DNA of 64,000 nucleotides from Bacillus sp. USDA818B3_A. Lineage in GTDB: Bacteria; Bacillota; Bacilli; Bacillales; Cytobacillaceae. The stretch is from positions 617,115 through 681,114 of the forward strand of contig NZ_JAABNN010000003.1 in the NCBI RefSeq assembly GCF_009928415.1, read 5' to 3'. A program made the position numbers and the translations under genes. Shown one piece after another: positions 1-10,424 of this stretch (its first letter is position 1; every line of letters begins with the position of its first letter). The notes beneath the pieces were generated by a model, which was given only the letters and a program-made list of their open reading frames with translations, searched no databases and had not been told where the DNA came from.

Positions 1-614
1 CCAGGATGTTTCACAGCTGTAAAGATCGGTGTATTATTTTTAATAATCCCTGCTTTTTCAAAAGCGATCTCCTCGTAGGTATCCCCAAGGATATTGGTAT
101 GGTCTAATCCTATGTTTGTAATAATCGAAGCTAACGGTTGGATGATATTCGTGGAATCAAACCGCCCGCCTAACCCCACTTCAAAAATAACAATGTCGAT
201 ATTGTTTGTATTGGCGAAATAGTAAAAGGCCATTGCCGTGATTACTTCGAACTCCGTTGGACCGCCTAGTTCCGTTCCTTCCAATTCATCTGAGAGTGGC
301 TTAATAACATTGGTCAGCTCTAAAATTTCCTCATCACTGATAGGTATGCCATTGACACTAATCCGTTCATTAAATTGTTCAATGTACGGCGAGGTAAATG
401 TTCCAACCGTATATCCCCCTGCCTGTAGAATCGATCGTAAAAAGGTAACTGTGGAGCCTTTTCCATTTGTTCCGCCGACATGGACCGCCTTGATTTTCTT
501 TTCCGGAGAGCCGAGCCTATCCATCATCCATTCCATTCGTGTTAAGCCGGGCTTAATCCCTAATCTTAATCTCCCATGTATCCAATCGAGGGCTTCTTGA
601 TAAGTTGTAAACAT
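1..614 (-). CDS. folC: Folylpolyglutamate synthase / dihydrofolate synthase, N-terminal part (runs off the left edge)
   Basis: Adds glutamate to folates in the cytoplasm using ATP. Only about the first 204 residues are in the window; the C-terminal part lies beyond base 1. The start at 614 is preceded by AAGGGG. The translation carries the Mur-ligase type P-loop GGTNGKGST near residue 50, followed by FTSPYIEQFNERI and later GLGGRFDSTN and ITNIGLDHTNILG, which are standard for FolC. It lies 60 bp beyond the valS stop codon in the same direction, the same order as in B. subtilis. The edge, not mutation, explains the truncation. Confidence 0.93.
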   Translation of the reverse strand, partial: MFTTYQEALDWIHGRLRLGIKPGLTRMEWMMDRLGSPEKKIKAVHVGGTNGKGSTVTFLRSILQAGGYTVGTFTSPYIEQFNERISVNGIPISDEEILELTNVIKPLSDELEGTELGGPTEFEVITAMAFYYFANTNNIDIVIFEVGLGGRFDSTNIIQPLASIITNIGLDHTNILGDTYEEIAFEKAGIIKNNTPIFTAVKHP

Positions 615-677
615 TTTTGTACACCCCTTTTATGTAAGCGAGACGAATCCAGAATGGAATTCGTCTCGCTTAACTTG

Positions 678-3320
678 TTATCCTCTTAACTCTTTAATAC
701 GGGCTTCAACCGTATCTCTCTTTTCTAGATAATCTTTCTCTTTTGCCCGTTCCTCGGCAACTACACTTTCAGGGGCCTTTTTCATAAAGCCTTCGTTGCC
801 TAACTTCTTCTGAACTCGCTCGACTTCTTTATTTAGGCGGTCTAATTCTTTATTTAGGCGGGCAATCTCTTCATCGATATTAATCAAGCCTTCTAGCGGC
901 AGGATAATTTCTAAGCCAGTTACTACGGCGGTCATCGCTTTTTCTGGTACTTCGATATCCACACCCATTGTCAGCTCTTCAGGATTACAGAAGCGTTCAA
1001 TATAGCTGCGGTTTTCTTCGACTGCCTTTAGAACTGCTTCATCCTTAGCTTTTACAAGCATCTTGATTTTCTTGCTCATTGGTGTATTCACTTCTGCACG
1101 GATGTTTCGTACTGAGCGAATCATTTCCACAAGTAATTTCATATCTTGGGCTGACTGCTCATCAGTAAGCTCTGGTTTAACAACCGGCCACGCTGCAGTT
1201 GTAATGGATTCACCAGCATGCGGAAGGTTCTGCCAAATTTCCTCCGTGATAAACGGCATGAATGGATGTAACAAACGCATGGTGTTGTCTAATACATAAG
1301 CCAGGATGGAACGAGTTGTTTTCTTGGCTGCTTCATCTTCCCCATATAGTGGCAGCTTCGCCATTTCAATGTACCAATCACAGAAGTCATCCCAGATGAA
1401 ATTATATAGAGCACGGCCTACTTCACCGAATTCATAACGCTCAGAAAGTCTTGTTACATGCTCAATCGTTTCATTTAGACGAGTTAAAATCCATTTATCT
1501 GCAACGGATTTTTCACCACTGAAATCAATTTCCTCATAGGTTAAGCCGTCCATGTTCATTAACGCAAAGCGGGAAGCATTCCAGATTTTATTAGCAAAGT
1601 TCCAAGTGGACTCAACTTTTTCAAAGCTGAAACGTAAATCTTGACCAGGTGAGCTTCCTGTTGATAAGAAATAACGTAGAGCATCTGCACCATACTTCTC
1701 AATAACATCCATTGGATCAACACCGTTGCCAAGGGATTTACTCATCTTACGACCTTGTTCGTCACGAACTAAACCGTGAATCAGTACATCTTTAAATGGG
1801 CGTTCGCCGGTGAACTCGATACTTTGGAAAATCATCCGGGAAACCCAGAAGAAGATGATGTCATAACCTGTTACTAATGCATCGGTTGGGAAGTAGCGCT
1901 TATAATCAGCCGCTTCTTCGTTTGGCCAGCCCATAGTAGAGAACGGCCATAAGGCAGAACTGAACCATGTATCTAGTACATCTTTATCCTGTTCCCAGTT
2001 TTCAGCATCTGCTGGTGCTTCTGTTCCAACGTAAACTTCTCCTGTTTGCTTGTGATACCAGGCTGGAATACGATGGCCCCACCAAAGCTGTCTAGAAATA
2101 CACCAGTCGCGGATATTTTCCATCCAGCGAAGGTAAGTTTTTTCAAAACGATCCGGAACGAAGTTTACTTTATTTTCTTTTTCCTGAAGTGCAATTGCTT
2201 CGTCTGCGAGCGGCTGCATCTTTACGAACCATTGAGTTGATAGATATGGTTCAACTACAGCGCCGCTGCGCTCGGAATGACCAACGGAATGCATATGCTC
2301 CTCAATTTTGAAAAGAACGCCTTGTTCTTGCAGGTCTTTAACGATTTGTTTACGGCATTCAAAGCGGTCTAGACCTTGATATTTACCTGCTTTTTCATTC
2401 ATAGAACCATCTTCATTCATAACGAGGATACGCTCTAAGTTATGGCGGTTACCAAGTTCAAAATCATTAGGATCGTGTGCAGGTGTAATTTTTACAGCAC
2501 CTGAACCGAATTCCATATCCACATAATCATCACCAACGATTGGAATCTCGCGGCCAACGATTGGCAGGATGACAGTTTTGCCGATTAAGTGCTTGTAGCG
2601 GTCATCTTCTGGATGAACGGCAACGGCAGTATCTCCAAGCATCGTTTCCGGACGTGTTGTTGCAACTTCAATCTGGCCGGAACCATCTGCAAGCGGGTAA
2701 TTCATATGATAAAACCCACCTTGAACATCCTTGTAGATTACTTCGATATCAGATAGAGCAGTTTTTGTGGAAGGGTCCCAGTTAATAATGTATTCACCGC
2801 GATAGATTAAACCTTTTTTATAAAGGGTGACAAATACTTCTTTAACCGCATCAGAAAGGCCTTCATCTAAAGTAAAACGCTCACGGCTGTAATCAAGGCC
2901 TAAGCCTAATTTCGACCATTGCTGGCGGATGTGGGAAGCATATTCTTCCTTCCACTTCCATGTTTCTTCAACAAATTTTTCGCGGCCTAAATCATAACGG
3001 CTTTTTCCTTCGCTGCGAAGTTTCTCTTCTACTTTCGCCTGGGTTGCGATACCCGCATGGTCCATGCCTGGAAGCCAAAGAACATCATAACCCTGCATCC
3101 GTTTCATACGTGTCAGAATATCTTGCAGGGTTGTATCCCATGCATGACCTAAATGAAGCTTTCCGGTAACGTTTGGCGGCGGGATTACGATGGTGTATGG
3201 CTGTTTGCCTTCATCGTCCTTTGCTTCAAAAAATTTGCCTTTTAGCCACCACTCATAACGACCTTTTTCAATCGTTTGCGGATCATACTTGGTCGGCATT
3301 GTTAATTCCTTTGTTTCCAT
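678..3320 (-). CDS. valS: Valyl-tRNA synthetase
   Basis: Class I aminoacyl-tRNA synthetase that charges tRNA-Val. The 880-residue length is normal. The HIGH signature appears as HLGH at residues 56-59 and the KMSKS loop as KMSKSLGNG near residue 525. The CP1 editing domain lies between them, with the [14 protein letters not shown] signature. The C-terminus is a lysine- and glutamate-rich coiled coil, as expected for ValRS. The start at 3320 has a strong AAGGAGG site. A T-box leader upstream (3341-3592) with a GUC specifier supports the amino-acid assignment independently. Confidence 0.98.
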   Translation of the reverse strand: METKELTMPTKYDPQTIEKGRYEWWLKGKFFEAKDDEGKQPYTIVIPPPNVTGKLHLGHAWDTTLQDILTRMKRMQGYDVLWLPGMDHAGIATQAKVEEKLRSEGKSRYDLGREKFVEETWKWKEEYASHIRQQWSKLGLGLDYSRERFTLDEGLSDAVKEVFVTLYKKGLIYRGEYIINWDPSTKTALSDIEVIYKDVQGGFYHMNYPLADGSGQIEVATTRPETMLGDTAVAVHPEDDRYKHLIGKTVILPIVGREIPIVGDDYVDMEFGSGAVKITPAHDPNDFELGNRHNLERILVMNEDGSMNEKAGKYQGLDRFECRKQIVKDLQEQGVLFKIEEHMHSVGHSERSGAVVEPYLSTQWFVKMQPLADEAIALQEKENKVNFVPDRFEKTYLRWMENIRDWCISRQLWWGHRIPAWYHKQTGEVYVGTEAPADAENWEQDKDVLDTWFSSALWPFSTMGWPNEEAADYKRYFPTDALVTGYDIIFFWVSRMIFQSIEFTGERPFKDVLIHGLVRDEQGRKMSKSLGNGVDPMDVIEKYGADALRYFLSTGSSPGQDLRFSFEKVESTWNFANKIWNASRFALMNMDGLTYEEIDFSGEKSVADKWILTRLNETIEHVTRLSERYEFGEVGRALYNFIWDDFCDWYIEMAKLPLYGEDEAAKKTTRSILAYVLDNTMRLLHPFMPFITEEIWQNLPHAGESITTAAWPVVKPELTDEQSAQDMKLLVEMIRSVRNIRAEVNTPMSKKIKMLVKAKDEAVLKAVEENRSYIERFCNPEELTMGVDIEVPEKAMTAVVTGLEIILPLEGLINIDEEIARLNKELDRLNKEVERVQKKLGNEGFMKKAPESVVAEERAKEKDYLEKRDTVEARIKELRG

Positions 3321-3340
3321 TTTATTTCCTCCTTAACATA

Positions 3341-3592
3341 AAAAACCCCACTCGTCATAAAAGGACGAATGGAGTTTGCTTCGCGGTACCACCTTTTTTC
3401 CAATCAGAAAAACTTAGATTGGCTCTTAACATAGATAACGGATTTTATCCGTCTTCAACTACTTGGATTTTATCCGTTCGCAGAAGAAGCTCATGGGCGA
3501 CCTTCCAACGTTCCGCTTAGGAAATCTTCCAGCTATTGATTTCCCTCTCTTTAAGCAAGGAGTGCATTGTACTCTTCCCTGTCGTTGCTTTG
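3341..3592 (-). promoter_or_regulatory. T-box leader of valS (GUC specifier) with terminator
   Basis: On the minus strand the leader contains AGAGAGGGAA in stem I, a specifier-loop stretch GAAGGTCGCC giving the valine codon GUC, and the invariant T-box GGTGGTACCGCG at 3383-3394. It ends in a terminator whose arms are AACCCCACTCGTC and GACGAATGGAGTT (3344-3376) followed by T residues. Uncharged tRNA-Val should stabilise the antiterminator and allow valS transcription. The specifier is read by eye from the alignment of stem I, so the exact fold is inferred; the T-box motif itself is unmistakable. Confidence 0.93.
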
Positions 3593-3757
3593 ATAATTAA
3601 ATTATATTGTTATACTACCCAAAAAAGGGGAGTGACGTCAATCATGATGGACAATTTTTTTATATTTTATACCTTATGTAATAAGAGGAGAACTTATATA
3701 GGCTTTTGGAATATATATAAATAAATATTTTATTATTCTTAGGGAGGTACCCCAAAC

Positions 3758-3952
3758 TTGAAGCATAATAAATTTCACAAATACAAATACCGTCCCTGGT
3801 TCATTACTTCGCGCAGGATTGCCGCCCAATTAATTATTCCCTTTAGTATCTTTCAATTTATCCGCACCCTGTTCTTACCGACCGTGCTGGATGTCTTGCT
3901 GTTAATGATTTTTCTTGTGATAGCTGTTTCCATCTATTTTGAAATTATTTAA
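3758..3952 (+). CDS. Small membrane protein, 64 aa, function unknown
   Basis: Predicted from a TTG start with a strong AGGGAGG site 8 nt upstream and a terminator right after the stop. The N-terminus is basic (KHNKFHKYKYRPWF) and residues about 22-63 form one or two hydrophobic segments. It sits on the plus strand between valS and ysxE, which are both minus-strand genes, and has no counterpart at this place in B. subtilis that I recall. I do not recognise the family. The ribosome site, terminator and membrane pattern make it likely real. Confidence 0.6.
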   Translation: MKHNKFHKYKYRPWFITSRRIAAQLIIPFSIFQFIRTLFLPTVLDVLLLMIFLVIAVSIYFEII

Positions 3953-3997
3953 GGAGCCCAACAGGCAGATTATGACTGCTGCTGGGCTCCTTCTTTT
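3951..3997. terminator. Bidirectional terminator between the 64-aa gene and ysxE
   Basis: Inverted repeat AAGGAGCCCA / TGGGCTCCTT with arms 3951-3960 and 3983-3992, followed by TCTTTT on the plus strand. The right arm lies inside the last codons of ysxE, so the two convergent genes share it. Confidence 0.7.
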
Positions 3998-5010
3998 GCC
4001 TGCTTTCGCTGATTCTCGATTTCTGTCATCCGCATCACAACATACTCTGAATTTTTGAGATGCCAATATTGCTCTTGGAGCTTTCTGACAAACTTCATTT
4101 CATTCTTTTTTCCCTGCTTTTTATAATAGCTCTCGGCCACTTGCATAATGGGAACCGGCAAGGCTAAATAGCTGTTAAATAATAGCTTCTCATCTTCCTT
4201 ATAAGGGAAATACTTAAAGTAATGATAAACCCAATCAATGGCTGTATCATTCCGCTGCGGTCTTGTATTCAAGGCCCTCGATAAATAGGGTAGGAGATCA
4301 TGAATAGGGGATCCGTAACGGGCATTTTCAAAATTAATAAAAAAGCCGTACCCCCTGTCATCGTAAAGAAAATGCTCAGAAGATAATTTCCCATGGGTAA
4401 TGACCATCCGTGCCTTTTCGGCGTCTTTCGTATTTTCGTACCATTCCTCGAATTTGGCTTTCGAGAAACGAAGTGCCTGGCTGATTTCGTTGTAGTACAG
4501 ACAATATAACAATTGAAATGGCGACATATACGTCTTCTTTTCACATTCATCAATAAACCCATCGAGAAATTCCTGCTGTTTTTCAAGCTGCTGGATCGTA
4601 GTTTCATAATGTTCGGAGCGCTCTTCCTTGCTTACCGTCACTTCCTTGGCGGAAAGGGTATGAAGCCGGGCCAGCTCCCGAAAAAGCTCTTGATTTTTCT
4701 GGTCGCGGTTTTCTTTTTGCTGATTGGGCATCCACGGCATTAAATAGTAAAGATTATTTTCATGGAGAACCGCATATCTGCCGTCCATCGTTGGGTAGAT
4801 CGGGACGATGCGGTTGAAGCCCTTTTGGTATAACAGGTGCACATGCCGGATAAAATCTGTCCCTATCGTGGGTGGGATTTTTTTTAATGCAAACGTGCCC
4901 TTATTGGAATATACTTTTTGAACAATCCCATAGTCCTCTACAAAGTAAGGCTCCACAAGATAATTTTTTAAAATCGGTGCCACTTCTTCTAACCGATTCA
5001 TATCACTCAT
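3970..5010 (-). CDS. ysxE: Spore coat-associated kinase-like protein YsxE (CotS family)
   Basis: Predicted 346-residue protein of the CotS/YsxE/YutH family, which resembles aminoglycoside phosphotransferases. In B. subtilis YsxE is a spore coat protein made with SpoVID. The sequence shows a kinase-like N-lobe with FALKKIPPT and a C-lobe segment VITHGKLSSEHFLYDDRGYGFFINFENARYGSPIHDL. In that segment the usual catalytic HGDLxxxN reads HGKLSSEH, so a catalytic aspartate is not evident and the protein may be a pseudokinase. It directly follows spoVID with about 90 bp between, interrupted by a terminator-like hairpin. Confidence 0.88.
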   Translation of the reverse strand: MSDMNRLEEVAPILKNYLVEPYFVEDYGIVQKVYSNKGTFALKKIPPTIGTDFIRHVHLLYQKGFNRIVPIYPTMDGRYAVLHENNLYYLMPWMPNQQKENRDQKNQELFRELARLHTLSAKEVTVSKEERSEHYETTIQQLEKQQEFLDGFIDECEKKTYMSPFQLLYCLYYNEISQALRFSKAKFEEWYENTKDAEKARMVITHGKLSSEHFLYDDRGYGFFINFENARYGSPIHDLLPYLSRALNTRPQRNDTAIDWVYHYFKYFPYKEDEKLLFNSYLALPVPIMQVAESYYKKQGKKNEMKFVRKLQEQYWHLKNSEYVVMRMTEIENQRKQAKEGAQQQS

Positions 5011-5050
5011 GAGATGTCATCTCTCTTTCAAAGAAAGGCGAGGTAATAGT

Positions 5051-5087
5051 AAAAACAAGCTGAGCAGGTTTATGAAAACCCGCTCAC
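5051..5087 (-). terminator. Terminator after spoVID
   Basis: Hairpin with arms TGAGCAGGTTT (5061-5071) and AAACCCGCTCA (5076-5086), followed on the minus strand by GCTTGTTTTT. Some transcription into ysxE probably reads through or starts separately. Confidence 0.65.
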
Positions 5088-5097
5088 CTTTACTTCG

Positions 5098-6198
5098 TTA
5101 ATTTTTTGCAAATGTTACTGGGATGTATAGGACTTGACCAACGGACACATCTTGATTTAACTCAAGATTATTAACTCTAAGCAAGTTTGGAACGGTCACA
5201 TCATAGCGGTCAGCTAAACTTGCAACCGTATCTCCTTTTTGAACGATGCATACCTTTAGTTTTGTTTGCGCGTTTCTTTCATCCTTGCGTGCAAGGAACT
5301 CCGTTAATGTCATACTCTTTTTCTTGGCTGTTTTCTTCTTTTTTACGTGCTTTGGCTGTTCTTCAGAGGAAGAGGACGAGGAAGAACTTTCTTCAGCTAC
5401 TACCACTTCTTTATGCACTTCATGTGTCTTTTCCTCTTCCACCACAACAATTTGTTCTACTTGCACTTCCTCTACAGGCTTGCTGCCTTCACTTCGAGCC
5501 TCCTGAAGGCTAAATAAAGGTGTATATTCTTCTTCCTGTACCTCTTCTTCCTCTTTTTGAGGCTGGTAGTTGAAGGTAGGAAACTTCGGTAAAATTTCAA
5601 CAGGTTCTTCTTCCTGTGGTTTTCTTGCTTCCGCTTCAAACAAATAGTTGTTTTCATAACTGCTATGGACCTCAGGCTGTTCTGCTTCCAGCTCTTCTAC
5701 TTCTTGGTCTTCGTAGCGGTGAAGCACCTCATACTCTTGTTCTTCTTGCTGCTGCTCGGCCTGTTCATTTCCGTATAGTCCGCTGATCGTCAATTCAGCC
5801 GAGAGCTTTAAGCAGCTGCGTTCAGGGATGGAATAATCGAATGATTCTACAAGGACGTCAATATCATAGATACTTTGAATCCGGTTATTCGGAATCGTGA
5901 TATCAACAGGGAACCGATGTGAAAACTCGCAGCATCCCTCCTCCTCGAGTTCAGCTACCCTCTCGACAAATTTCTGTGAGGTCACAGCATCTTCTTCACT
6001 TACTTCGCTTGTTTCGTAACTTTTATATTCGCCGGTTAGTTCTAGCGAACCACGGATGGTTACGTACTGATCGTTTTCCTGGATGGTGATGTCCGGGTCT
6101 AGGGAAATCGAAATGAGTTCCTCGACTTCCTGTCCTTTTCTAAACCACAATGACTCCTCCAAGGAAAATCGCAGGCACGATTGATTCTCTTGGGACAA
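5098..6198 (-). CDS. spoVID: Stage VI sporulation protein D, spore coat morphogenesis
   Basis: Coat encasement protein that in B. subtilis binds SpoIVA and SafA at the forespore surface. The N-terminal about 140 residues match the SpoVID N-domain (RFSLEESLWFRKGQEVEELISISLDPDI). A long glutamate-rich linker follows, including a serine run and a lysine-rich patch, and residues about 315-364 form one LysM domain (VCIVQKGDTVASLADRYDV). At 366 residues it is much shorter than the B. subtilis protein (about 575), with the loss in the acidic linker. A sigma-E type promoter lies 50 bp upstream. The site AAGGAGGAG sits before the start. Confidence 0.95.
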   Translation of the reverse strand: MSQENQSCLRFSLEESLWFRKGQEVEELISISLDPDITIQENDQYVTIRGSLELTGEYKSYETSEVSEEDAVTSQKFVERVAELEEEGCCEFSHRFPVDITIPNNRIQSIYDIDVLVESFDYSIPERSCLKLSAELTISGLYGNEQAEQQQEEQEYEVLHRYEDQEVEELEAEQPEVHSSYENNYLFEAEARKPQEEEPVEILPKFPTFNYQPQKEEEEVQEEEYTPLFSLQEARSEGSKPVEEVQVEQIVVVEEEKTHEVHKEVVVAEESSSSSSSSEEQPKHVKKKKTAKKKSMTLTEFLARKDERNAQTKLKVCIVQKGDTVASLADRYDVTVPNLLRVNNLELNQDVSVGQVLYIPVTFAKN

Positions 6199-6247
6199 AG
6201 CGACTCCTCCTTTCGTATCCTTTACGTAAAATCACTATGTCACTTTC

Positions 6248-6276
6248 ACTCTATGAGAATTGTTTTTTAATTATGA
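6248..6276 (-). promoter_or_regulatory. Sigma-E type promoter of spoVID
   Basis: Minus-strand -35 TCATAAT (6270-6276) and -10 CATAGAGT (6248-6255) separated by 14 bp. This is close to the sigma-E consensus KMATATT-14-CATACANT, with one difference in each box by my count. It fits the known mother-cell expression of spoVID. Confidence 0.65.
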
Positions 6277-6294
6277 TAAAAATACAAGCAGGAA

Positions 6295-6330
6295 TACAAA
6301 AAACACCCACTTTTTACAAAGTGAGTGTTA
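6295..6330 (-). terminator. Terminator of the hem operon after hemL
   Basis: Arms AACACCCACTTTT (6302-6314) and AAAGTGAGTGTT (6318-6329), then TTTTTTGT on the minus strand. It closes the hemA-to-hemL operon. Confidence 0.75.
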
Positions 6331-6338
6331 AAAAAAGC

Positions 6339-7625
6339 CTATTTAACTTTTGAAAAAGCAACTTCAGCTGCCTGGATCGTTTTTTCAATATCCTCGTCAG
6401 AATGCTCTGTTGATAGGAATAAGCCTTCAAACTGTGACGGTGGGAGGAATACCCCTTGATTGGCCATTTCACGATAATAGGCCGCAAAGAACTCTAGATT
6501 AGACGATTTCGCTTTTTCATAATTAATAACCGCTTCATCAGTGAAGAAGAATCCAATCATCGAACCGGCACGGTTAAAGCTAATTGGAATACCATATTTT
6601 TCCGCCGCTGCTTCAAAGCCCTTTTGAAGCAGGTCACCTTTACGGATAAACTCTTGATAGTGCTCTGGTGTTAATTGACTTAACGTTTCAAGTCCAGCTG
6701 TCATCGCAAGCGGGTTTCCTGATAATGTACCTGCTTGGTAAATCGGGCCGCTTGGGGCGATTTGCTGCATGATTTCTGCTTTACCGCCGTATGCTCCGAC
6801 TGGCAGTCCTCCGCCGATTACCTTGCCAAGGCAGGTAATGTCAGGTGTTACATTGAAATAGCCTTGTGCACAATTGTAGCCGACACGGAAGCCGGTCATT
6901 ACTTCATCAAAAATAAGTAAAGAACCATTTGCCGTCGTAATCTCACGAAGGCCTTCCAGGAAGCCTGGAAGCGGCGGAACGAGTCCCATGTTCCCAGCCA
7001 CAGGCTCAACGATGATACAGGCAATATCTTCGCCAAAGTGTTCAAACGCATATTTTACACTTTCAAGGTCATTATACGGAACCGTGATCGTATTTTTTGC
7101 AATCCCCTCAGGAACTCCCGGGCTGTCAGGTAAACCGAGTGTCGCCACACCTGAGCCAGCTTTAATCAACAGGGAATCACCATGGCCATGGTAGCAGCCT
7201 TCAAATTTTAGAATTTTGTTACGTCCTGTATAGCCGCGGGCTAACCTTAGTGCACTCATTGTCGCTTCGGTCCCTGAGTTCACCATTCTGACGACTTCAA
7301 TCGATGGGACACGCTCAATGACAAGCTGGGCTAATTTTGTTTCCAGCTCTGTTGGGGCGCCAAAGCTTGTACCCATTTCAGCGGTCTTTTTCAAGGCCTC
7401 GACTACCCTGTCATTGGAGTGGCCCAAAATCAGCGGACCCCATGACAATACGTAATCAATATATTCATTCCCATCGATATCATAGATTTTAGAGCCTTTT
7501 CCTCTTTCCATAAAAATAGGGCTCATATTGACGGATTTAAAGGCGCGAACCGGGCTGTTTACACCGCCTGGCATAAGGTGCTGGGCTTCTTTAAATGCTT
7601 CAATCGATTTAGTATACGAACGCAT
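6339..7625 (-). CDS. hemL: Glutamate-1-semialdehyde 2,1-aminomutase
   Basis: PLP enzyme that turns glutamate-1-semialdehyde into 5-aminolevulinate, the second step of the C5 haem route. The 428 residues are full length. The sequence opens with the family signature [14 protein letters not shown], contains [15 protein letters not shown], and carries the PLP-lysine segment [18 protein letters not shown]. It is the last gene of the hem operon, 25 bp after hemB, with the site GAGGGAG before the ATG. In B. subtilis a paralogue gsaB exists elsewhere, but the operon position argues for hemL. Confidence 0.97.
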   Translation of the reverse strand: MRSYTKSIEAFKEAQHLMPGGVNSPVRAFKSVNMSPIFMERGKGSKIYDIDGNEYIDYVLSWGPLILGHSNDRVVEALKKTAEMGTSFGAPTELETKLAQLVIERVPSIEVVRMVNSGTEATMSALRLARGYTGRNKILKFEGCYHGHGDSLLIKAGSGVATLGLPDSPGVPEGIAKNTITVPYNDLESVKYAFEHFGEDIACIIVEPVAGNMGLVPPLPGFLEGLREITTANGSLLIFDEVMTGFRVGYNCAQGYFNVTPDITCLGKVIGGGLPVGAYGGKAEIMQQIAPSGPIYQAGTLSGNPLAMTAGLETLSQLTPEHYQEFIRKGDLLQKGFEAAAEKYGIPISFNRAGSMIGFFFTDEAVINYEKAKSSNLEFFAAYYREMANQGVFLPPSQFEGLFLSTEHSDEDIEKTIQAAEVAFSKVK

Positions 7626-7650
7626 TTTTCTCCCTCATTTCAAAAGTGGT

Positions 7651-8631
7651 TTATTCCTCTTCTTTTAACCAGCGGCAGGCATCTTTCGCATGGTAGGTAA
7701 TGATTAAGTCAGCACCGGCACGCTTCATTCCAACTAACATCTCTAAAACGGCCTTTTTCTCATCAAGCCAGCCATTTTGGGCTGCAGCTTTAATCATTGC
7801 ATATTCACCGCTCACGTTGTAAATGACAACAGGCAGATTAAAGGTATTTTTCACATCACGAACGATATCAAGGTATGGCATACCAGGCTTCACAATTAAG
7901 AAGTCTGCGCCTTCAGCCACATCGGATTCGGCTTCCCTGAATGCTTCCAGACGGTTTGCCGGGTCCATTTGATAGGTTTTACGGTCACCAAATTGCGGTG
8001 CGCCCTCTGCTGCTTCGCGGAAAGGTCCGTAGAAAGCAGACGCATATTTTACGGCATAAGACATGATTGGAATTTCCGTAAATCCGGCTTCATCTAATCC
8101 CGCACGGATTGCTGCCACAAAGCCGTCCATCATGTTGGAAGGAGCGATGATATCTGCACCTGCTTTTGCTTGAGCAACAGCTGTTTTTACAAGCAGATCT
8201 AATGACTGGTCGTTTAGGATTTTGTCTCCTTCAACCATTCCGCAGTGGCCGTGGTCGGTGTATTCGCATAGGCATGTATCGGCAACAATGATGATTTCTG
8301 GGAAGTGTTCTTTTATGTAGCGAGTCGCCACTTGTACGATTCCGTGATCATGGAAAGCTTGTGTTCCGCAGGCATCCTTTGTTTGTGGGATTCCAAATAG
8401 TAAGACCGATTTGATTCCGTGGGCAATGATGTCTTCCATTTCTGCATGAAGATGATCCATGGATACTTGGAATACTCCAGGCATGGATGAGACTTCTTTA
8501 CGGATATTTTCACCTTCATAGATAAAAAGCGGATAAATGAAGTCATCCGGTCTTAGGTGGTTTTCCCTGACGAGTGCACGCATATTTGCACTTGTACGCA
8601 GTCTGCGATGACGTTGAAATTGAAGTTCCAT
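7651..8631 (-). CDS. hemB: Porphobilinogen synthase (delta-aminolevulinic acid dehydratase)
   Basis: Condenses two 5-aminolevulinate molecules to porphobilinogen. The 326 residues match the family. The metal-site segment [14 protein letters not shown] has the three cysteines of zinc-dependent enzymes, and the Schiff-base lysines are in [16 protein letters not shown] and [13 protein letters not shown]. An ATG with GGAGGT upstream starts the gene. It sits between hemD and hemL in the operon. Confidence 0.97.
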   Translation of the reverse strand: MELQFQRHRRLRTSANMRALVRENHLRPDDFIYPLFIYEGENIRKEVSSMPGVFQVSMDHLHAEMEDIIAHGIKSVLLFGIPQTKDACGTQAFHDHGIVQVATRYIKEHFPEIIIVADTCLCEYTDHGHCGMVEGDKILNDQSLDLLVKTAVAQAKAGADIIAPSNMMDGFVAAIRAGLDEAGFTEIPIMSYAVKYASAFYGPFREAAEGAPQFGDRKTYQMDPANRLEAFREAESDVAEGADFLIVKPGMPYLDIVRDVKNTFNLPVVIYNVSGEYAMIKAAAQNGWLDEKKAVLEMLVGMKRAGADLIITYHAKDACRWLKEEE

Positions 8632-8705
8632 TATTTTTTACCTCCAAAGATTTTGAAATGTTATTACTGGCGGATTTCCCTGATTCACTAGTATATACCC
8701 ACCAT

Positions 8706-9479
8706 TTACTGATTTTCTAAAAAAGCAATTGTGCTTTTAATCATATCCTTCACCGTATACTCCTCCGGAGAAGCATGTACCGGCAATCCGTACTCGAGAA
8801 GCTTTTTTTCTGTAACCGGTCCGATACAGCCGATTATACATTTTTCCAACTTCTCCTCCAAACCAAACTCCCTGACAACCTCCATCAGATGGTCCACAGT
8901 AGACGGACTCGTAAAAGTAAGGATATCTAACTCATTATTATCTAGCATCTGAGCCAGCCTCTCACGGCTCTCTTCGGGCAGATAGGTCTCATAAATGACA
9001 ACCTCATCGACCTGCGCTCCTGCATCCATTAAGGATGAAGCGATATATTCCCGAGCCAAATTGCCTTTAGGAAGCAATACCCTTGCATCTGCATCAACAA
9101 CAGGTAAAAACTCACTTACGAACACCTCGGCGACATAAGCCGAAGGAATAAACGCCGCGTGAATCCCCTTTTCCCTCAAAACCTCGGCCGTCTTTTTCCC
9201 GATGACAGCAATCTTAGGGAGCGCTGTTACTTCCCGGTCATAAAAGCTAAAAAAGGTTTCAACGGTGACATTGCTCGTAAAAATAATCCAATCATATGTA
9301 TCAAGGGCCTCCAGACAATCTTGGAGGCGGTGATTTTTTTCAATCGGCCGAAAGGCAATTAGAGGGATTTCAACAGGAATCCCTCCATACCTTTCGACTA
9401 GCTGTGAAAATGATTTTGCTTGACCTTTTCCTCGTGGTACAAGGACTTTTTTTTCAAGCAAAGGAGAGCATTTACTCAC
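8706..9479 (-). CDS. hemD: Uroporphyrinogen-III synthase
   Basis: Cyclises hydroxymethylbilane with inversion of ring D. Sequence conservation in this family is low; the call rests on the two-lobed HemD pattern ([45 protein letters not shown]) and on its place between hemC and hemB. It begins with GTG at 9479 and overlaps the hemC stop by 8 bases, which suggests translational coupling. Length 257 residues is usual. Confidence 0.94.
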   Translation of the reverse strand: MSKCSPLLEKKVLVPRGKGQAKSFSQLVERYGGIPVEIPLIAFRPIEKNHRLQDCLEALDTYDWIIFTSNVTVETFFSFYDREVTALPKIAVIGKKTAEVLREKGIHAAFIPSAYVAEVFVSEFLPVVDADARVLLPKGNLAREYIASSLMDAGAQVDEVVIYETYLPEESRERLAQMLDNNELDILTFTSPSTVDHLMEVVREFGLEEKLEKCIIGCIGPVTEKKLLEYGLPVHASPEEYTVKDMIKSTIAFLENQ

Positions 9480-10410
9480 GGCCTTCTAGCTCCCGCTTAA
9501 CCCTATCAATCAGGTCCTTGGCGCCTTTTTTAATTAATAAATCTGCCGCCTCGTTGCCGAGCTGTTCCGGATTTTGTCCGCGAAGTTCTTCCCTGTAGAT
9601 CTCTTGACCTTCAGGTGACCCAACTAAAACATTTAAGACGATTTCGTCATTATTATCTACTTGCGCAAAGCCCGCAATCGGTACCTGGCAGCCGCCTTCC
9701 ATTTTTTGAAGGAAAGCACGTTCCGCACGAACCGCTCTTTCCGTGTTCTTGCAAGTGAATTTTTCAAATAGTTCTAGTAATTCCTTGTCATCTTCACGGC
9801 ATTCAATCGATAATGCGCCCTGTCCTACAGCTGGAACACAAATATCGGCGTCGATAAATTCAGTTACTACTTCTTTTGCCCAGCCAAGACGGGATAGTCC
9901 TGCTGCCGCTAGAATGATGGCATCATATTCACCCGTTTTTAATTTATCTAATCTAGTATCCACATTTCCGCGAATCCATTTGATTTCTAAATCCGGACGC
10001 TTAGCTAAAAGCTGGGCACTGCGGCGAAGACTGCTCGTTCCAACGATGGCCCCTGGCTTTAGGTCATTCAATTTTACATGATCAGTAGAAATCAAGGCAT
10101 CACGATGGTCCTCACGGAATGGAATACATCCAATCGTTAACCCTTCCGGAAGGACTGCCGGCATATCTTTCATACTATGAACAGCCATATCAATCTCTTT
10201 ATCAAGCATAGCCTGCTCGATTTCTTTTACGAATAATCCTTTTCCGCCAACCTTTGATAAGGTAACATCAAGGATTTTATCACCTTTAGTTACAATTTCT
10301 TTTACTTCAAATTCGTAATCGGGGTTGAGCTTTTTCAGCTGCTCAATCACCCAATTCGTTTGAGTTAATGCCAGTTTGCTTCGTCTAGAACCAACAATTA
10401 TTTTTCTCAT
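9472..10410 (-). CDS. hemC: Hydroxymethylbilane synthase (porphobilinogen deaminase)
   Basis: Polymerises four porphobilinogens. The 312-residue protein starts [16 protein letters not shown], holds VHSMKDMPA and the [11 protein letters not shown] motif, and has the dipyrromethane-cofactor cysteine in [18 protein letters not shown] precedes the ATG. It follows hemX by 14 bp and overlaps hemD. Confidence 0.98.
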   Translation of the reverse strand: MRKIIVGSRRSKLALTQTNWVIEQLKKLNPDYEFEVKEIVTKGDKILDVTLSKVGGKGLFVKEIEQAMLDKEIDMAVHSMKDMPAVLPEGLTIGCIPFREDHRDALISTDHVKLNDLKPGAIVGTSSLRRSAQLLAKRPDLEIKWIRGNVDTRLDKLKTGEYDAIILAAAGLSRLGWAKEVVTEFIDADICVPAVGQGALSIECREDDKELLELFEKFTCKNTERAVRAERAFLQKMEGGCQVPIAGFAQVDNNDEIVLNVLVGSPEGQEIYREELRGQNPEQLGNEAADLLIKKGAKDLIDRVKRELEGRE

Positions 10411-10424
10411 GATTGCCTCCTAAA

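Noticed and set aside
3644..3724. 26-aa plus-strand ORF with AGGGGAGTGA upstream
   Set aside because: The site lies in the valS promoter area and the product (many aromatic residues from AT-rich codons) shows no family pattern; support is too weak.
5187..5513. Long plus-strand ORFs opposite spoVID
   Set aside because: They mirror the glutamate- and serine-rich codons of spoVID and lack start signals.
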